DNA of 64,000 nucleotides from Candidatus Heimdallarchaeota archaeon. GTDB taxonomy: Archaea > Asgardarchaeota > Heimdallarchaeia > Hodarchaeales > Hodarchaeaceae. The DNA lies in contig CP070695.1 in the NCBI GenBank assembly GCA_020353515.1, forward strand, positions 1,303,228 through 1,367,227, read 5' to 3'. The position numbers and the translations under genes are program-made. Shown in pieces: positions 26,553 to 35,433 of this stretch. The notes beneath the pieces were generated by a model. The model made no database searches, was not told where the DNA came from, and was given only the letters and a program-made list of their open reading frames with translations. Every line of letters begins with the position of its first letter. Position 1 is the first letter of the stretch.

Positions 26553-26600
26553 GTCTTTATAAAGACGCTCTCACCTTATAAAGTACCTTTATAAAGTGAG
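26553..26600 (+). promoter_or_regulatory. Palindromic TATA-type elements upstream of tbp
   Basis: A perfect 14-base palindrome GTCTTTATAAAGAC lies at 26553-26566. A larger inverted repeat follows: arms CTCACCTTATAAAG (26570-26583) and CTTTATAAAGTGAG (26587-26600) with one mismatch, spacer TAC. The same core (TTATAAAG/CTTTATAA) occurs three times, resembles an archaeal TATA box, and lies about 90-140 bases before the tbp ATG. TBP may bind its own control region here. Confidence 0.6.
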
Positions 26601-26690
26601 GGGAAAGTAATATCTTTTGTGTAATTAATCTCCATACCTTTTATTTAGGAGAATTGGTGGGTTTTAGATTAGGTTATTTTGGTGAAGTTT

Positions 26691-27284
26691 ATGTCTGACG
26701 ATCCAGAAAGAGATGACTTATTTGCTGAGGTTCAAAATGTTGTAGCTTCAGTTGATTTAAGATGTAAAATAAAATTAGAAAAAGCTGCAAGTCGTCTGCC
26801 TGGAGATGTGCAAGTTTCATACATCCCAGAACAATTCCCTGGAGTTGTAGTCAAGATCAAAAAACCCAAGGTTTCAATCTTAGTTTTTTCCTCAGGGAAG
26901 TTAGTTGTTACAGGAGCAAAATCAGTCCCTATGATTGAGGAAGCAGTTGAAGTAATTTCTGAGTTACTCAGACAAGCAGGACATAATGTTAAACATGAAG
27001 CTACTATAACAGTACAGAATATTGTTGCCTCAGGAACATTAGGGAAAAGAATCAATTTAGAGCTCGCTGCATTATTGCTAGAGCATTCAATGTACGAACC
27101 TGAGCAATTTCCAGGATTAATATATCGAATGCAAGACCCAAAAGTTGTTCTTCTCCTTTTTCAGTCAGGAAAGCTTGTGTGTACTGGTGCGAAAAAAGAA
27201 GAATATGTATATCAGTCAATTCATAAAATATTTGGGATTCTTGAAGAGATAGATGCATTTGAAGTAAGCGGGGTTCAATTTTAG
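26691..27284 (+). CDS. tbp: TATA-box-binding protein TBP
   Basis: Two direct saddle repeats are visible: VQNVVASVDL...YIPEQFPGVV...VFSSGKLVVTGAKS and VQNIVASGTL...YEPEQFPGLI...LFQSGKLVCTGAKK. These are the classical TBP motifs, including the DNA-intercalating Phe/Leu regions. About 197 residues is normal for archaea. ATG 26691 is preferred because GGTGAAG lies just before it; in-frame TTG and GTG codons would add four residues. Its last four bases overlap the stop of Nnr on the opposite strand. Confidence 0.97.
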   Translation: MSDDPERDDLFAEVQNVVASVDLRCKIKLEKAASRLPGDVQVSYIPEQFPGVVVKIKKPKVSILVFSSGKLVVTGAKSVPMIEEAVEVISELLRQAGHNVKHEATITVQNIVASGTLGKRINLELAALLLEHSMYEPEQFPGLIYRMQDPKVVLLLFQSGKLVCTGAKKEEYVYQSIHKIFGILEEIDAFEVSGVQF

Positions 27285-28807
27285 ATCAAATCTTTGCGAA
27301 TGAAGTCAAATCCCTCTTGTATTGCAATAGGGACGTGTCGTAGAAGATTTGAGAGGTTAAAATCCTTTTTCACAAGTTCCCCTGCCCTACCGTTGATGTA
27401 TGTTCCGATACAGGCAGCATAGAAAGCTATTTCTGTTTGTGTAAGAAATCCAGCAATTAGACCAGCCAAAACATCACCTGTTCCTCCCCTTGTCATTTGA
27501 GCTGTCCCTGTTTTATTGATTTTAATTCGGTTAGTATTATCAGTAACGATATCCCAATGGCCTTTGATTACCCACACATTTGGAAATTGGGTCGAAACCT
27601 CCTTAACCAACTGACATCGTTTATGAAATTCATGAGCACCTGCAGGGATAGGGATATCTGTAATTGCAGCAAATTCTCCAGCATGGGGCGTTAATATCGT
27701 TTTAGATGAAACTTCCGCCATGTCTAGAAGTTTGAGTGCATCTGCATCTATCACAATTGGTTTTTTTAATTGGTTAACTAAGGATAAAACCTTTGAGACT
27801 GCTATTTTAGTATCTGGATGTTGTCCTAGTCCTGGTCCTAGAACAGTAACGTCATTTTGTTCAATTAACTCTTTTGAGAGTGATTCTTCAGTTAAGTGTG
27901 GAGACGGATAGTCATAGACAATAAATTCAGGTGAATAGGATCGAATAACATTACTAATTTTCTGTGGGGCTAAGATTGATACCAAATCCACTCCTGATTG
28001 GATAGCTCCCATTCCAGAAAGTGCAGGAGCGCCAGAATATGTCTCACTTCCTCCAATGACCAAAATTCTCCCATTATCTCCCTTTTTCGACCAAAAACTA
28101 CGGGATTTAAGAGCTAATAAATCACCTGGTCCAATAATCTTTTCAGCTTCAGGTGGAACCCCTATTGGGATAATTCGTAGTTTTCCTGAATTCTTTGCAT
28201 TCAATCCTCGCTTTTGTTTGTGAAATATTCCTGTATGTTGTGGAGTTAAGAATATATTCGCAGTATCCCCCGTATCTGGATCAATCCCAGTAGGGGTATC
28301 TGCACTAATTACAATAGCGCCCTTTTCCTGCCATCTCTTAATTGATTGTAGTAATGTAGTTAATGGCTCTCTTAAAATACCTTTTATTCCTGTACCAAGT
28401 ATACAATCTACAATCAAAGTATTTGAATCTATATCCAGAGATTTTACATCCTCAATTTGTTTAAGTTCAAAAATTTTAATAGATTCAGACATGTTTTGCA
28501 ATATTTTCCAATTTTGAAGTGTTGACCGCTTTGTAATGTCTTTATGCGACCCTATTAAATATAGACGGATTGGTAGATTCTTGCGTGAAAGATGTCGAGC
28601 TGCCACCATTCCATCCCCTCCATTTCCGCCTTTTCCAGCAAGGATTACAATGTCAGATGGTTTATTCATAGAACTAAAAATTTCCCAAACAAGTTCTGCT
28701 AGTCCTCCCCCAGCATTTTCCATTAAAATAATACGGTTTACTCCAAGATATTCTGAGTTTACATCTGTAATACTCATTTCAAGAGTAGAGATCTTCTCTG
28801 AATTCAC
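27281..28807 (-). CDS. nnr: Bifunctional NAD(P)H-hydrate repair enzyme Nnr
   Basis: The N-terminal ~215 residues are the epimerase domain (AGKGGNGGDGMVAARHL; VDCILGTGIKG). The C-terminal part is the ADP/ATP-dependent dehydratase domain of ribokinase fold (VLGPGLGQHPDT; TPHAGEFA; GGTGDVLAGLIAGF, with the catalytic Asp). Together they repair damaged NADHX and NADPHX. The two-domain fusion of ~500 residues is the common prokaryotic form. It stands alone, convergent with tbp. Confidence 0.95.
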   Translation of the reverse strand: MNSEKISTLEMSITDVNSEYLGVNRIILMENAGGGLAELVWEIFSSMNKPSDIVILAGKGGNGGDGMVAARHLSRKNLPIRLYLIGSHKDITKRSTLQNWKILQNMSESIKIFELKQIEDVKSLDIDSNTLIVDCILGTGIKGILREPLTTLLQSIKRWQEKGAIVISADTPTGIDPDTGDTANIFLTPQHTGIFHKQKRGLNAKNSGKLRIIPIGVPPEAEKIIGPGDLLALKSRSFWSKKGDNGRILVIGGSETYSGAPALSGMGAIQSGVDLVSILAPQKISNVIRSYSPEFIVYDYPSPHLTEESLSKELIEQNDVTVLGPGLGQHPDTKIAVSKVLSLVNQLKKPIVIDADALKLLDMAEVSSKTILTPHAGEFAAITDIPIPAGAHEFHKRCQLVKEVSTQFPNVWVIKGHWDIVTDNTNRIKINKTGTAQMTRGGTGDVLAGLIAGFLTQTEIAFYAACIGTYINGRAGELVKKDFNLSNLLRHVPIAIQEGFDFIRKDLI

Positions 28808-28926
28808 CTTTAATCACCAGAGAGAATATAAAGTAGGAACATAGAGATTGATTAGACTATTACTAGATCTTTCTGAAAAATTTTCCCACCAATAAATATT
28901 CAAAGTCCTCAAAACTTTTCAAACCA

Positions 28927-30402
28927 TTGACGGATAGATGTGATTTGGACTATCTATTTTTTTTCCTATTGAGCATTAATATTATTTCAGGGCTTCTTCT
29001 TCTTCCATATCCAATCAATATGTTTCTTCTCGCGATTTCATCACGTAAATGGAAGGATCCTCAAATTATGGAGTACTATAAAGAATCTGAGCTTCCTAAT
29101 GTTACAATTCAGCTGCCTGTTTTTAATGAGTCTAGAATTATTCGACGTACTCTTTCTAACCTTACTAGACTATTATATCCAAAGGATAAACTACATATTC
29201 AGGTTCTTGATGATTCTACCGATCAAACAGTGTCGATTCTTGATACTGAAGTTCTATCTCTTAAAAACCAAGGAATAAATATCGAAGTAATTCGTAGAAG
29301 GAGTAGAGAGGGGTATAAAGCTGGAGCTCTGGTAAATGGATTAAAACATGGAGTTTCTGAATTTATTGTGATTTTTGATGCCGATTTTCAGCCCAACACC
29401 CAATTTTTGATGGATTCAATTCACCACTTCAAAAACAATGATCAATTAGGTGCCATTCAAACCCGCTGGGTTCATTCCAATCTTAATTTTTCTTTATTTA
29501 CTCGATCCATGGCAATTGGGCTTGATGGTCATTTTCTTGTTGAAAAACCAGGTCGTAAAAGAAGGAATGCCTTCATCACCTTTAATGGCACTGGTGGAAT
29601 ATGGAGACGTTCAGCAATAGAAGACTGTGGGGGATGGTCTTCAGCAACGCTTGCAGAAGATTTGGATCTAGCATATCGTGCTCAGATGAAGGGTTATGAG
29701 ATTATTTATTTAAAGGATGTTACCAACTCGCAAGAAGTTCCTCCCACGATTCGCTGTTGGATCATCCAACAAAGTAGATGGTCAAAAGGATTCTCACAGA
29801 ATATAAGGAAGAATTATATTTCATTTTGGAAGAAATCAAAAGGAAAATCACGTATTCAGGGGACAATTCACCAAACTCAATATTTGGTACCGCTTTTGAT
29901 CTTAATTATAACAATAACAAGCTCCTTATTGTTATTCTTTCCTGAATATGATGGAACCTTATTGACTATTTTCAGTGTTTTCTATTCTGTTGCTGCGATC
30001 TTAGGTCTCTTGGCTTATATGGTTTCAGTAATTAGAGCAAAAAGGCCACTTAGAGATATTTTATTAATTCCATTTTTCCTTTTTTGGGGAGCTGGATTAA
30101 TAGTCAGAATGGGATTAGGTACATTAAGCGGACTAATTAGGAAGGGAGGAGAATTTGAAAGAACTCCCAAGTTTAATTTATTCAATGATCAGAAGAAAAG
30201 CTCAATTAACATTAGGGAGAAAATTCCTTTGGATAAAGTACTTTTGGCTGAATTGGCTTATATTGTGATCATTGGTATAGGCTTACTTAAAGGAATAGAA
30301 TTAGGAGGATTGTTTCTGTCTCAAGTGGTCTTCTACTCATTTCTTCTTCTTAGTCTATTGAATCTGGTGCTCTCTGAACTGTTACATGCTCTGGCTAGGT
30401 GA
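28927..30402 (+). CDS. Processive family 2 glycosyltransferase, membrane-bound (cellulose-synthase-like)
   Basis: Catalytic motifs in order: VLDDSTD, DADFQ, the block FNGTGGIWRR, the acceptor-site EDLDLAYR, and QQSRW (QxxRW), which marks processive beta-glycosyltransferases. One membrane helix precedes and about four to six follow the catalytic domain. It likely makes or transfers a polymeric or lipid-linked glucan/glucoside at the cell membrane; the sugar is unknown. The start is TTG 28927, with TTG 28942 as an alternative; neither has a strong ribosome binding site. It converges on the AN1 gene. Confidence 0.85.
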   Translation: MTDRCDLDYLFFFLLSINIISGLLLLPYPINMFLLAISSRKWKDPQIMEYYKESELPNVTIQLPVFNESRIIRRTLSNLTRLLYPKDKLHIQVLDDSTDQTVSILDTEVLSLKNQGINIEVIRRRSREGYKAGALVNGLKHGVSEFIVIFDADFQPNTQFLMDSIHHFKNNDQLGAIQTRWVHSNLNFSLFTRSMAIGLDGHFLVEKPGRKRRNAFITFNGTGGIWRRSAIEDCGGWSSATLAEDLDLAYRAQMKGYEIIYLKDVTNSQEVPPTIRCWIIQQSRWSKGFSQNIRKNYISFWKKSKGKSRIQGTIHQTQYLVPLLILIITITSSLLLFFPEYDGTLLTIFSVFYSVAAILGLLAYMVSVIRAKRPLRDILLIPFFLFWGAGLIVRMGLGTLSGLIRKGGEFERTPKFNLFNDQKKSSINIREKIPLDKVLLAELAYIVIIGIGLLKGIELGGLFLSQVVFYSFLLLSLLNLVLSELLHALAR

Positions 30403-30405
30403 ATA

Positions 30406-30828
30406 TTAACTTCTTATAATTCCCACACAATCATGTTTCTCTGGTAAGCGGTGCTCAGCACAGAAGTAGCTATTACAATAACTACAGGTAAAACCCATCA
30501 GTTCTTTTTTCCCACAATATTCGCATGAACCTCTCATAACGGTTTTTTTGACTGTTTTAGGAGGAGGAATTATAGTTGGGCGGAAAGATGGCGATTGTGG
30601 AGTGTAATACTGATTATAAGGAGAAGTTCGAACTTGGCCTCTCATTGGCTGTATAATAAGGATATAGGCAATTATTAAAGAAATTAAAGTCGTAGTTCCA
30701 CCTAAGAAGAGTAAATAAGTAACACTGGTTGAAAAAACTGATGAAAAAAGAGACATAATAATAATTAGGATTATTGAGAAAACTCCAAGAATTAGAGCTA
30801 GTTGTTCTTGTTGAGTAAGCTTATACAA
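30406..30828 (-). CDS. Membrane protein with C-terminal AN1-type zinc finger
   Basis: Two membrane helices (about residues 10-30 and 38-59) are followed by a Pro-rich linker and an AN1 finger with ligands C102, C105, C115, C118, C123, H126, H132 and C134 (pattern FCAEHRLPEKHDC). AN1 fingers are common in eukaryotic ubiquitin/stress proteins and are found in some archaeal membrane proteins. The start overlaps the end of the upstream site-2 protease gene by eight bases, so the two are translationally coupled and probably act together at the membrane. No enzymatic motif is visible. Confidence 0.85.
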   Translation of the reverse strand: MYKLTQQEQLALILGVFSIILIIIMSLFSSVFSTSVTYLLFLGGTTTLISLIIAYILIIQPMRGQVRTSPYNQYYTPQSPSFRPTIIPPPKTVKKTVMRGSCEYCGKKELMGFTCSYCNSYFCAEHRLPEKHDCVGIIRS

Positions 30829-31411
30829 TGAATATCCCCCTGAAGGGATGAAATAGCCATAAAATGACTGTTATTCCCATGATTACTCCAAAGACCCCAC
30901 TATGCCAACGATAGACTTTAGCACCATCTAGAATGGAAAAGGGGATAAGATTGAATAAAGCCAGATCAATAGAAACCCTACTCACGAATAATAAAACATT
31001 TGTAAAATTTAATGGCATTAAAGCTGAAAAAAACAGAAATAACCCACCTAACAAGATATTTAATAATGGTCCAGCCATAGCAATCCGTGCTTCAGTGTCA
31101 GGACGATATGTTCCAGAACTTAATACGACACCTGGTGCAATAATTTTCACTGGAAATACTGGAACTATTGAAAACAAAGAAAAAATGGCCATATTTGGAT
31201 CAAGTCGAAAGTTCGAGGTTAACCCATTACCTTGAGCTACAAATTTATGTGCTAATTCATGAAGAAACCAAAGTGGAATGATGAATAACGCTAGAATTAG
31301 TAGTTCCAAAAGTGTGTCGAAATCGTAAATTGCTATAGAAAGTTCAACTACCACAAATATTAATGTCCCAATTAATAAATCACGCTTCTCAATTTGTGTA
31401 AATGAAAACAT
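30821..31411 (-). CDS. Site-2 protease family (M50) intramembrane metalloprotease
   Basis: The zinc motif HELAH (H51-H55) lies in the second membrane helix, and NLIPFSILDG supplies the third ligand of the N-x-x-P-x(4)-D-G type. Four to five membrane helices and a total of 196 residues match the minimal core of S2P enzymes, without a PDZ domain. Such proteases cut membrane-bound regulators inside the bilayer. It sits between an RHH regulator (21 bases upstream) and the coupled AN1 protein, suggesting a small signalling unit. Confidence 0.9.
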   Translation of the reverse strand: MFSFTQIEKRDLLIGTLIFVVVELSIAIYDFDTLLELLILALFIIPLWFLHELAHKFVAQGNGLTSNFRLDPNMAIFSLFSIVPVFPVKIIAPGVVLSSGTYRPDTEARIAMAGPLLNILLGGLFLFFSALMPLNFTNVLLFVSRVSIDLALFNLIPFSILDGAKVYRWHSGVFGVIMGITVILWLFHPFRGIFIV

Positions 31412-31432
31412 CCTAAAAAGCAGCCTCTCTCC

Positions 31433-31615
31433 TTACTTATCACTAATTTGATTGACCAATTTTTCCCATGTACCAAGTTCCTGCTTCAATAATTCTTCAA
31501 TAGCAATTCTTAAAAAATGAGACCGAGATTCATATTGTTCAATACGTACAAAATTATCTATAAGGATCAGTATCTGATCTGGGATTTTAATACTGATAGG
31601 TTTCTGACGCGTCAT
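31433..31615 (-). CDS. Ribbon-helix-helix (CopG/NikR-type) DNA-binding protein
   Basis: The 60-residue protein starts with a basic strand (KPISIKIPDQILILIDNFV) and continues with two helices with SRSHFLRIAIEELL, the layout of RHH dimers, which insert the strand in the DNA major groove. No extra ligand domain is present. It is first in a three-gene unit with the site-2 protease and AN1 protein and may autoregulate that unit. Confidence 0.85.
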   Translation of the reverse strand: MTRQKPISIKIPDQILILIDNFVRIEQYESRSHFLRIAIEELLKQELGTWEKLVNQISDK

Positions 31616-31848
31616 TAGTGCATCCTCTCGTTACTTCAGTATAAGGCTACTTATTTCACTTTATATCTTTGTTTTTTCATTTTTTAAATGCTTTCTCAGA
31701 CCTAATAACTTTTTTGTTTTTTCAATGCTGCAATTTTAATCGTTTTACCTTTATAAAAAAATAAAGGGAAAGATATTACCAGTTATAAAAAAGAAACAAT
31801 TTTATATCTTGGTTATCTTGCTTAATTTTTAGAGTAAGGTGTCCTAAA

Positions 31849-33099
31849 GTGAAAAGTGTTCTAATAGTGCCTACTGGTATTCTCGTAGGAGAGAAAGTCC
31901 AAGAAACGGTTAAAATTATTGATTCTATATGGTTTGATGAAAATTTCACAGTAACGAATGATAATCTAGGAGACTACATTAAAAAAGAAGGGAGTAGACT
32001 TGTAGAATTGCTTGATCAAACGGAAGAGGAGATTATTTCTGACAATCCCCATATTACTGATTTCTTACGTCAAGAAGGTTTTGAAAACGCCAGATTCGCT
32101 ATAGCTGAGGAATTAACTCCATTTAGGAGGTTAATAAATGATTATATTAACAAGAATATGCAGATAAAACCTTCTATTTCGCTATCAAGCATCATTCGAG
32201 AGAAAGCAATGCAGAGAACACGAGTACTCTTAAGGGAAAAAGTCGAAGCGAGGGATGTTTACCTCGCGCAGGCAATCAAGAGTATAGATGATGTGAATTC
32301 CATTCTTAACTTAATTTATGCGCGATTGTCTGAATGGTATGGTATTCACTTTCCAGAATTACAGGATTTAGTACGAGATAATCCTCAATACATCACATTG
32401 ATTTCAAAAACAGGAGGAGCTATCCGAACAAACCTTAATGAGGATTCACTGTCTCATTTATCTGATAAAAGACGTGAACTCATTTTACAAGCAACAAAAC
32501 AATCTCTTGGTACAGAGATCTCAACCTATGACATGAATCCAATCTCGCAACTGGCACGGTTTGGTGTTGAAATTCTAAAAACTAAAGATGATCTAGAAAA
32601 ATATATTGATGAAAGTATGAAGGAAGTTGCCCCAAACATTCAATGTCTCGTAGGAAGCCTTCTAGGCGCACGTTTAATAGCTCTTGCAGGGAGCCTTGAA
32701 AACCTAGCTAAATGTTCGTCTGGAACAGTGCAAGTTTTAGGGGCGGAGAAAGCACTATTCCGACATCTAAGATCAGGTGAAGATCCACCAAAGCATGGCG
32801 TTATTTTCCAATCTTCTTACATTCATTCATCTAAGAAACATCAGCGAGGAAAGATAGCACGAGCGCTAGCTGGCAAGTTATCCATTGCTGCAAGAGTAGA
32901 TTTTTTTAGCGGTGAATTCATGGGCACCACTCTTGTGAAAGAATTAGAGAAAAAAATAGAAGATATTAAAACAGCGTTTCCTGAACCTTCAGAAGAGCAA
33001 CTCGCACAAAAACGTATTAAAAAGAAGCGAAAGCGCAAATCCTCTTTTAAAAAAGGAAAAAGGGACTTTAAAGGTAAAAAAAGGCAAAAAAGAAATTAA
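31849..33099 (+). CDS. nop5: Nop5 (Nop56/58), C/D box ribonucleoprotein core protein
   Basis: The protein has the Nop N-terminal domain, a coiled-coil (SIDDVNSILNLIYARLSEWYGIHFPEL) and the C-terminal Nop domain (GSLENLAKCSSGTVQVLGAEKALFRHL...PKHGVIFQ), ending in a Lys/Arg tail. It bridges fibrillarin and L7Ae on C/D guide RNAs that direct 2'-O-methylation. 416 residues is normal. The start is GTG. Fibrillarin follows 22 bases later, the standard archaeal operon. Confidence 0.96.
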   Translation: MKSVLIVPTGILVGEKVQETVKIIDSIWFDENFTVTNDNLGDYIKKEGSRLVELLDQTEEEIISDNPHITDFLRQEGFENARFAIAEELTPFRRLINDYINKNMQIKPSISLSSIIREKAMQRTRVLLREKVEARDVYLAQAIKSIDDVNSILNLIYARLSEWYGIHFPELQDLVRDNPQYITLISKTGGAIRTNLNEDSLSHLSDKRRELILQATKQSLGTEISTYDMNPISQLARFGVEILKTKDDLEKYIDESMKEVAPNIQCLVGSLLGARLIALAGSLENLAKCSSGTVQVLGAEKALFRHLRSGEDPPKHGVIFQSSYIHSSKKHQRGKIARALAGKLSIAARVDFFSGEFMGTTLVKELEKKIEDIKTAFPEPSEEQLAQKRIKKKRKRKSSFKKGKRDFKGKKRQKRN

Positions 33100-33121
33100 T
33101 TACCCTTAAGAGTGGAAAAAG

Positions 33122-33802
33122 ATGGAACTAGCAAAAACCAATATTGAAGGACTTTTCCAAGTAAAAGTGAATGATAAATCTCGATTAGTAACACACAACA
33201 AAGTCCCAGGTAAATCCGTATATGGAGAAATGTTACTTTCTATCAGTGGGGAAGAATATCGTGTATGGGATCCTTATCGGTCAAAATTTGCAGCTGCGTT
33301 TTTATCGGGGATGAAAGAGCTCCCACAGATTCAAGATAAACGAATTTTGTATCTAGGAGTATCAACAGGAACAACTGCTTCTCATTTCTCTGATATCTTG
33401 GTTAATGGGGTAATTTTTGGAATTGAATTTTCTCCCAAGGTAATGCGACGATTCTTTCGTTTAGCAGAACAAAGAGATAATCTAATTCCGATACTTGCAG
33501 ATGCAAGAAGACCAGAGGAATATTCTCCTTTTGTCTTTGAGGTAGATATGATCTATCAAGATGTTGCTCAACCAGAACAAGCTACTATATTCGGACGTAA
33601 CTCTCAGGAATTTTTGAGGTCAGGAGGATATGGCTTCTTAGCAGTCAAATCACAGAGTATTGATGTTGTTCTCAAGCCAGGTGAGGTGTTTTCCAAACAG
33701 ATGGAAGTGTTAGAACAAGAATTTGGGTTAGAAATTCAAGAATTTGGGTCTATTGATGCTTTTGAGAAGAAACACGCAGTAATAATTGTGAAAAAGCCAT
33801 AG
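33122..33802 (+). CDS. flpA: Fibrillarin, rRNA/tRNA 2'-O-methyltransferase
   Basis: The Rossmann-type methyltransferase has the SAM motif YLGVSTGTTASHFSDI, the acidic turn IEFSPKVMRR, and DMIYQDVAQPEQA with the catalytic Asp. The N-terminal beta domain (VYGEMLLSISGEEYRVWDPYRSKFAAA) is the fibrillarin signature. At 226 residues it is the compact archaeal form without the GAR tail. Co-transcribed with nop5. Confidence 0.96.
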   Translation: MELAKTNIEGLFQVKVNDKSRLVTHNKVPGKSVYGEMLLSISGEEYRVWDPYRSKFAAAFLSGMKELPQIQDKRILYLGVSTGTTASHFSDILVNGVIFGIEFSPKVMRRFFRLAEQRDNLIPILADARRPEEYSPFVFEVDMIYQDVAQPEQATIFGRNSQEFLRSGGYGFLAVKSQSIDVVLKPGEVFSKQMEVLEQEFGLEIQEFGSIDAFEKKHAVIIVKKP

Positions 33803-33826
33803 GAATATAAAAGAGCAATTAAGGAT

Positions 33827-34177
33827 TTATCCATAATCTCTCCAAGTGTGTCCACAGCGTTTACAGCGGTAAAATGTTGTTGAGGCTTCATCGGCACTCC
33901 GTGTTTGTAATTGCCAGTAAAAAGCTTCATTATTATTGCATTTATCACAAAGAGTTGCTGCAGTTGGCATTGTTTCAAGGCCATGAGGTTCTTCAATAAT
34001 AACAGTTTTTTCCATTTCAGAATGATGAATCTTCTGCGAAATTTCGAAAGCTTTTGAATTCGAATCTGAACTAATAGTTTTTCCACAAGCAGGGCATCTC
34101 ATCTGAATTTTTCCGTTTGGTTGTCTTTCAGGAACTAGAAGAGCGCCACAATCACAAAATTGCATTATCATCATCAA
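33827..34177 (-). CDS. tfs: Transcription elongation/cleavage factor TFS
   Basis: An N-terminal zinc ribbon (FCDCGALLVPE...CPACG) precedes a TFIIS-type C-terminal ribbon (CDKCNNNEAFYW ... FYRCKRCGHTW) with the Asp-Glu pair in RSADEAS that activates RNA cleavage in backtracked RNA polymerase. At ~116 residues it is a regular archaeal TFS. Starts at TTG 34177, ATG 34174 and nearby are equivalent. It converges on fibrillarin. Confidence 0.94.
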   Translation of the reverse strand: MMMIMQFCDCGALLVPERQPNGKIQMRCPACGKTISSDSNSKAFEISQKIHHSEMEKTVIIEEPHGLETMPTAATLCDKCNNNEAFYWQLQTRSADEASTTFYRCKRCGHTWRDYG

Positions 34178-34477
34178 GTCTTTGCTGAAGGAACGTATTA
34201 AGCGAAATTATGGCTTTCTTTTAAAGTAGTTGGATGATTAACCAAGTTTATTAAAGAATAATACAATTTAATGTTTCAGAAGTAATAGGATCACTTAAAA
34301 TATCCAATGAAGAAGCCCCTAATAATGCAATGATTTCAATAGGAAAGTCATGTTGCTGTTATAATTGCAGGTCGACTCAAGAAACTCAGTAGCTTGTGAT
34401 TCAATCATTGATTTGATCTATTAATAGATCTTTTAAGTTTAACATCTAGTTTAATAGAAGTGAAAGAAGGAGATGAA
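34178..34477. other. Divergent spacer, no gene recognised
   Basis: About 300 bases between tfs and the small OB-like gene. A run of about 45 sense codons without a start codon ends near 34390 on the plus strand. It shows no family similarity I recognise and has no ribosome binding site. GAAGGAGATG just before 34478 is the binding site of the next gene. Confidence 0.45.
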
Positions 34478-34786
34478 ATGAGAAGGAAGTCTTCAATACC
34501 TTATGGTGAAACTACTATTCTATCTCTCCAAAATATTGCAGCTGAGACAAAATTCCAGTTAATTGCCAAGGTCAAGAATATTAATCAAACCAAAATCACA
34601 ATTACTGATGATCACGAAGATTTAGAACTTAATATTGAAGGAGAAGAATTACCAGATTTAGAAACTGGAGAAGTCGTCATTGTTTTTGGTAAAAAAACAG
34701 ATTCAGGAATTCTTAAAGAACGTATCATTAGATCAAATCTTGATTGGGGGCTTTATCAAAAAACACGAGAATTAGAGTCAAAATGA
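34478..34786 (+). CDS. Small protein, probably a single OB-fold
   Basis: A 102-residue protein that reads as five beta strands around FQLIAKVKNINQTKITITDD, LELNIEGEEL and TGEVVIVFGKK. This is the strand order and turn pattern of an OB-fold; basic and aromatic residues near the C-terminus could bind nucleic acid. It may be a small RPA-like subunit, but I see no diagnostic motif. The ATG at 34478 is chosen because GAAGGAGATG stands before it. The downstream neighbours are an Sm-like protein and an Rpo8-like subunit, which fits RNA or transcription work. Confidence 0.55.
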   Translation: MRRKSSIPYGETTILSLQNIAAETKFQLIAKVKNINQTKITITDDHEDLELNIEGEELPDLETGEVVIVFGKKTDSGILKERIIRSNLDWGLYQKTRELESK

Positions 34787-34979
34787 TTACCAAAGATTTG
34801 TGAGTCCTTTTTTTAAACCCAATAGGTAGATTCCAAATTGATTGTAATATGCCTAATCTTCAAAGCTTAGGCAATTAGAAGTGAATATTTTTCGAATATT
34901 CGTCAGTAATAATGGTATTGCCAAAATTTTCTTCAATTGGGGTTTCAGTAATTATCCCAAGTAATTGGAGGCATTTGAG

Positions 34980-35423
34980 TTGTCCATGATTGGTGCTGCT
35001 AAAAGATCATATCAAAAGGAGATTATTTCCTTCGTTAATAAGAGAGTCGCCGTCATTTTAAAAAATCAGAAAAAATATGTGGGAGAACTTAAGGGAGTTA
35101 ATCCTGAAACTCTTACATGTGTATTGATTAAAGCAAAACGTGAAGATGAAGCAACAGAGCTACATCGAATCTGTATAAATGGTGATCAAATATCTGAAAT
35201 TTATCTAGAAGAAGCCCCCTTCGATCTTCTGGGATTAAAGGATGAACTAGAACAGATTTTTCGTCGTCCTGGTGATGTAAAGGTCTACGATGAAGCTGGG
35301 CTTATAGTGGTACTTGAACGAGTTCGAGTTTCAGAGAGTGGTGTGGAAGGCACAGGACCCGTTGCTGATCGTGTTCGTGCCATATTTGACCGCTATGCAT
35401 TAACTCAAAGTTCTGAGGAATAA
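34980..35423 (+). CDS. Sm-like protein with C-terminal extension (SmAP3-like)
   Basis: The Sm1 motif (KRVAVILKNQKKYVGELKGVN) and Sm2 region (RICINGDQISEIYL) are followed by about 70 more residues (DLLGLKDELEQIF ... VADRVRAIFDRY). Such a two-domain layout is known from archaeal SmAP3, where the second domain decorates the ring. Sm rings bind U-rich RNA. The TTG at 34980 lies eight bases after GGAGG and is preferred over the upstream TTG at 34965. The Rpo8-like gene follows ten bases downstream. Confidence 0.8.
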   Translation: MSMIGAAKRSYQKEIISFVNKRVAVILKNQKKYVGELKGVNPETLTCVLIKAKREDEATELHRICINGDQISEIYLEEAPFDLLGLKDELEQIFRRPGDVKVYDEAGLIVVLERVRVSESGVEGTGPVADRVRAIFDRYALTQSSEE

Positions 35424-35433
35424 GGGGTTATAT

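Noticed and set aside
27281..27284. Four-base overlap of tbp and nnr
   Set aside because: Convergent stop-codon overlap (TAG/TAA type), common in compact genomes, without further meaning.
34251..34390. Start-less run of about 45 codons between tfs and the OB-like gene
   Set aside because: I considered a decayed PCNA or other remnant, but no motif could be matched.
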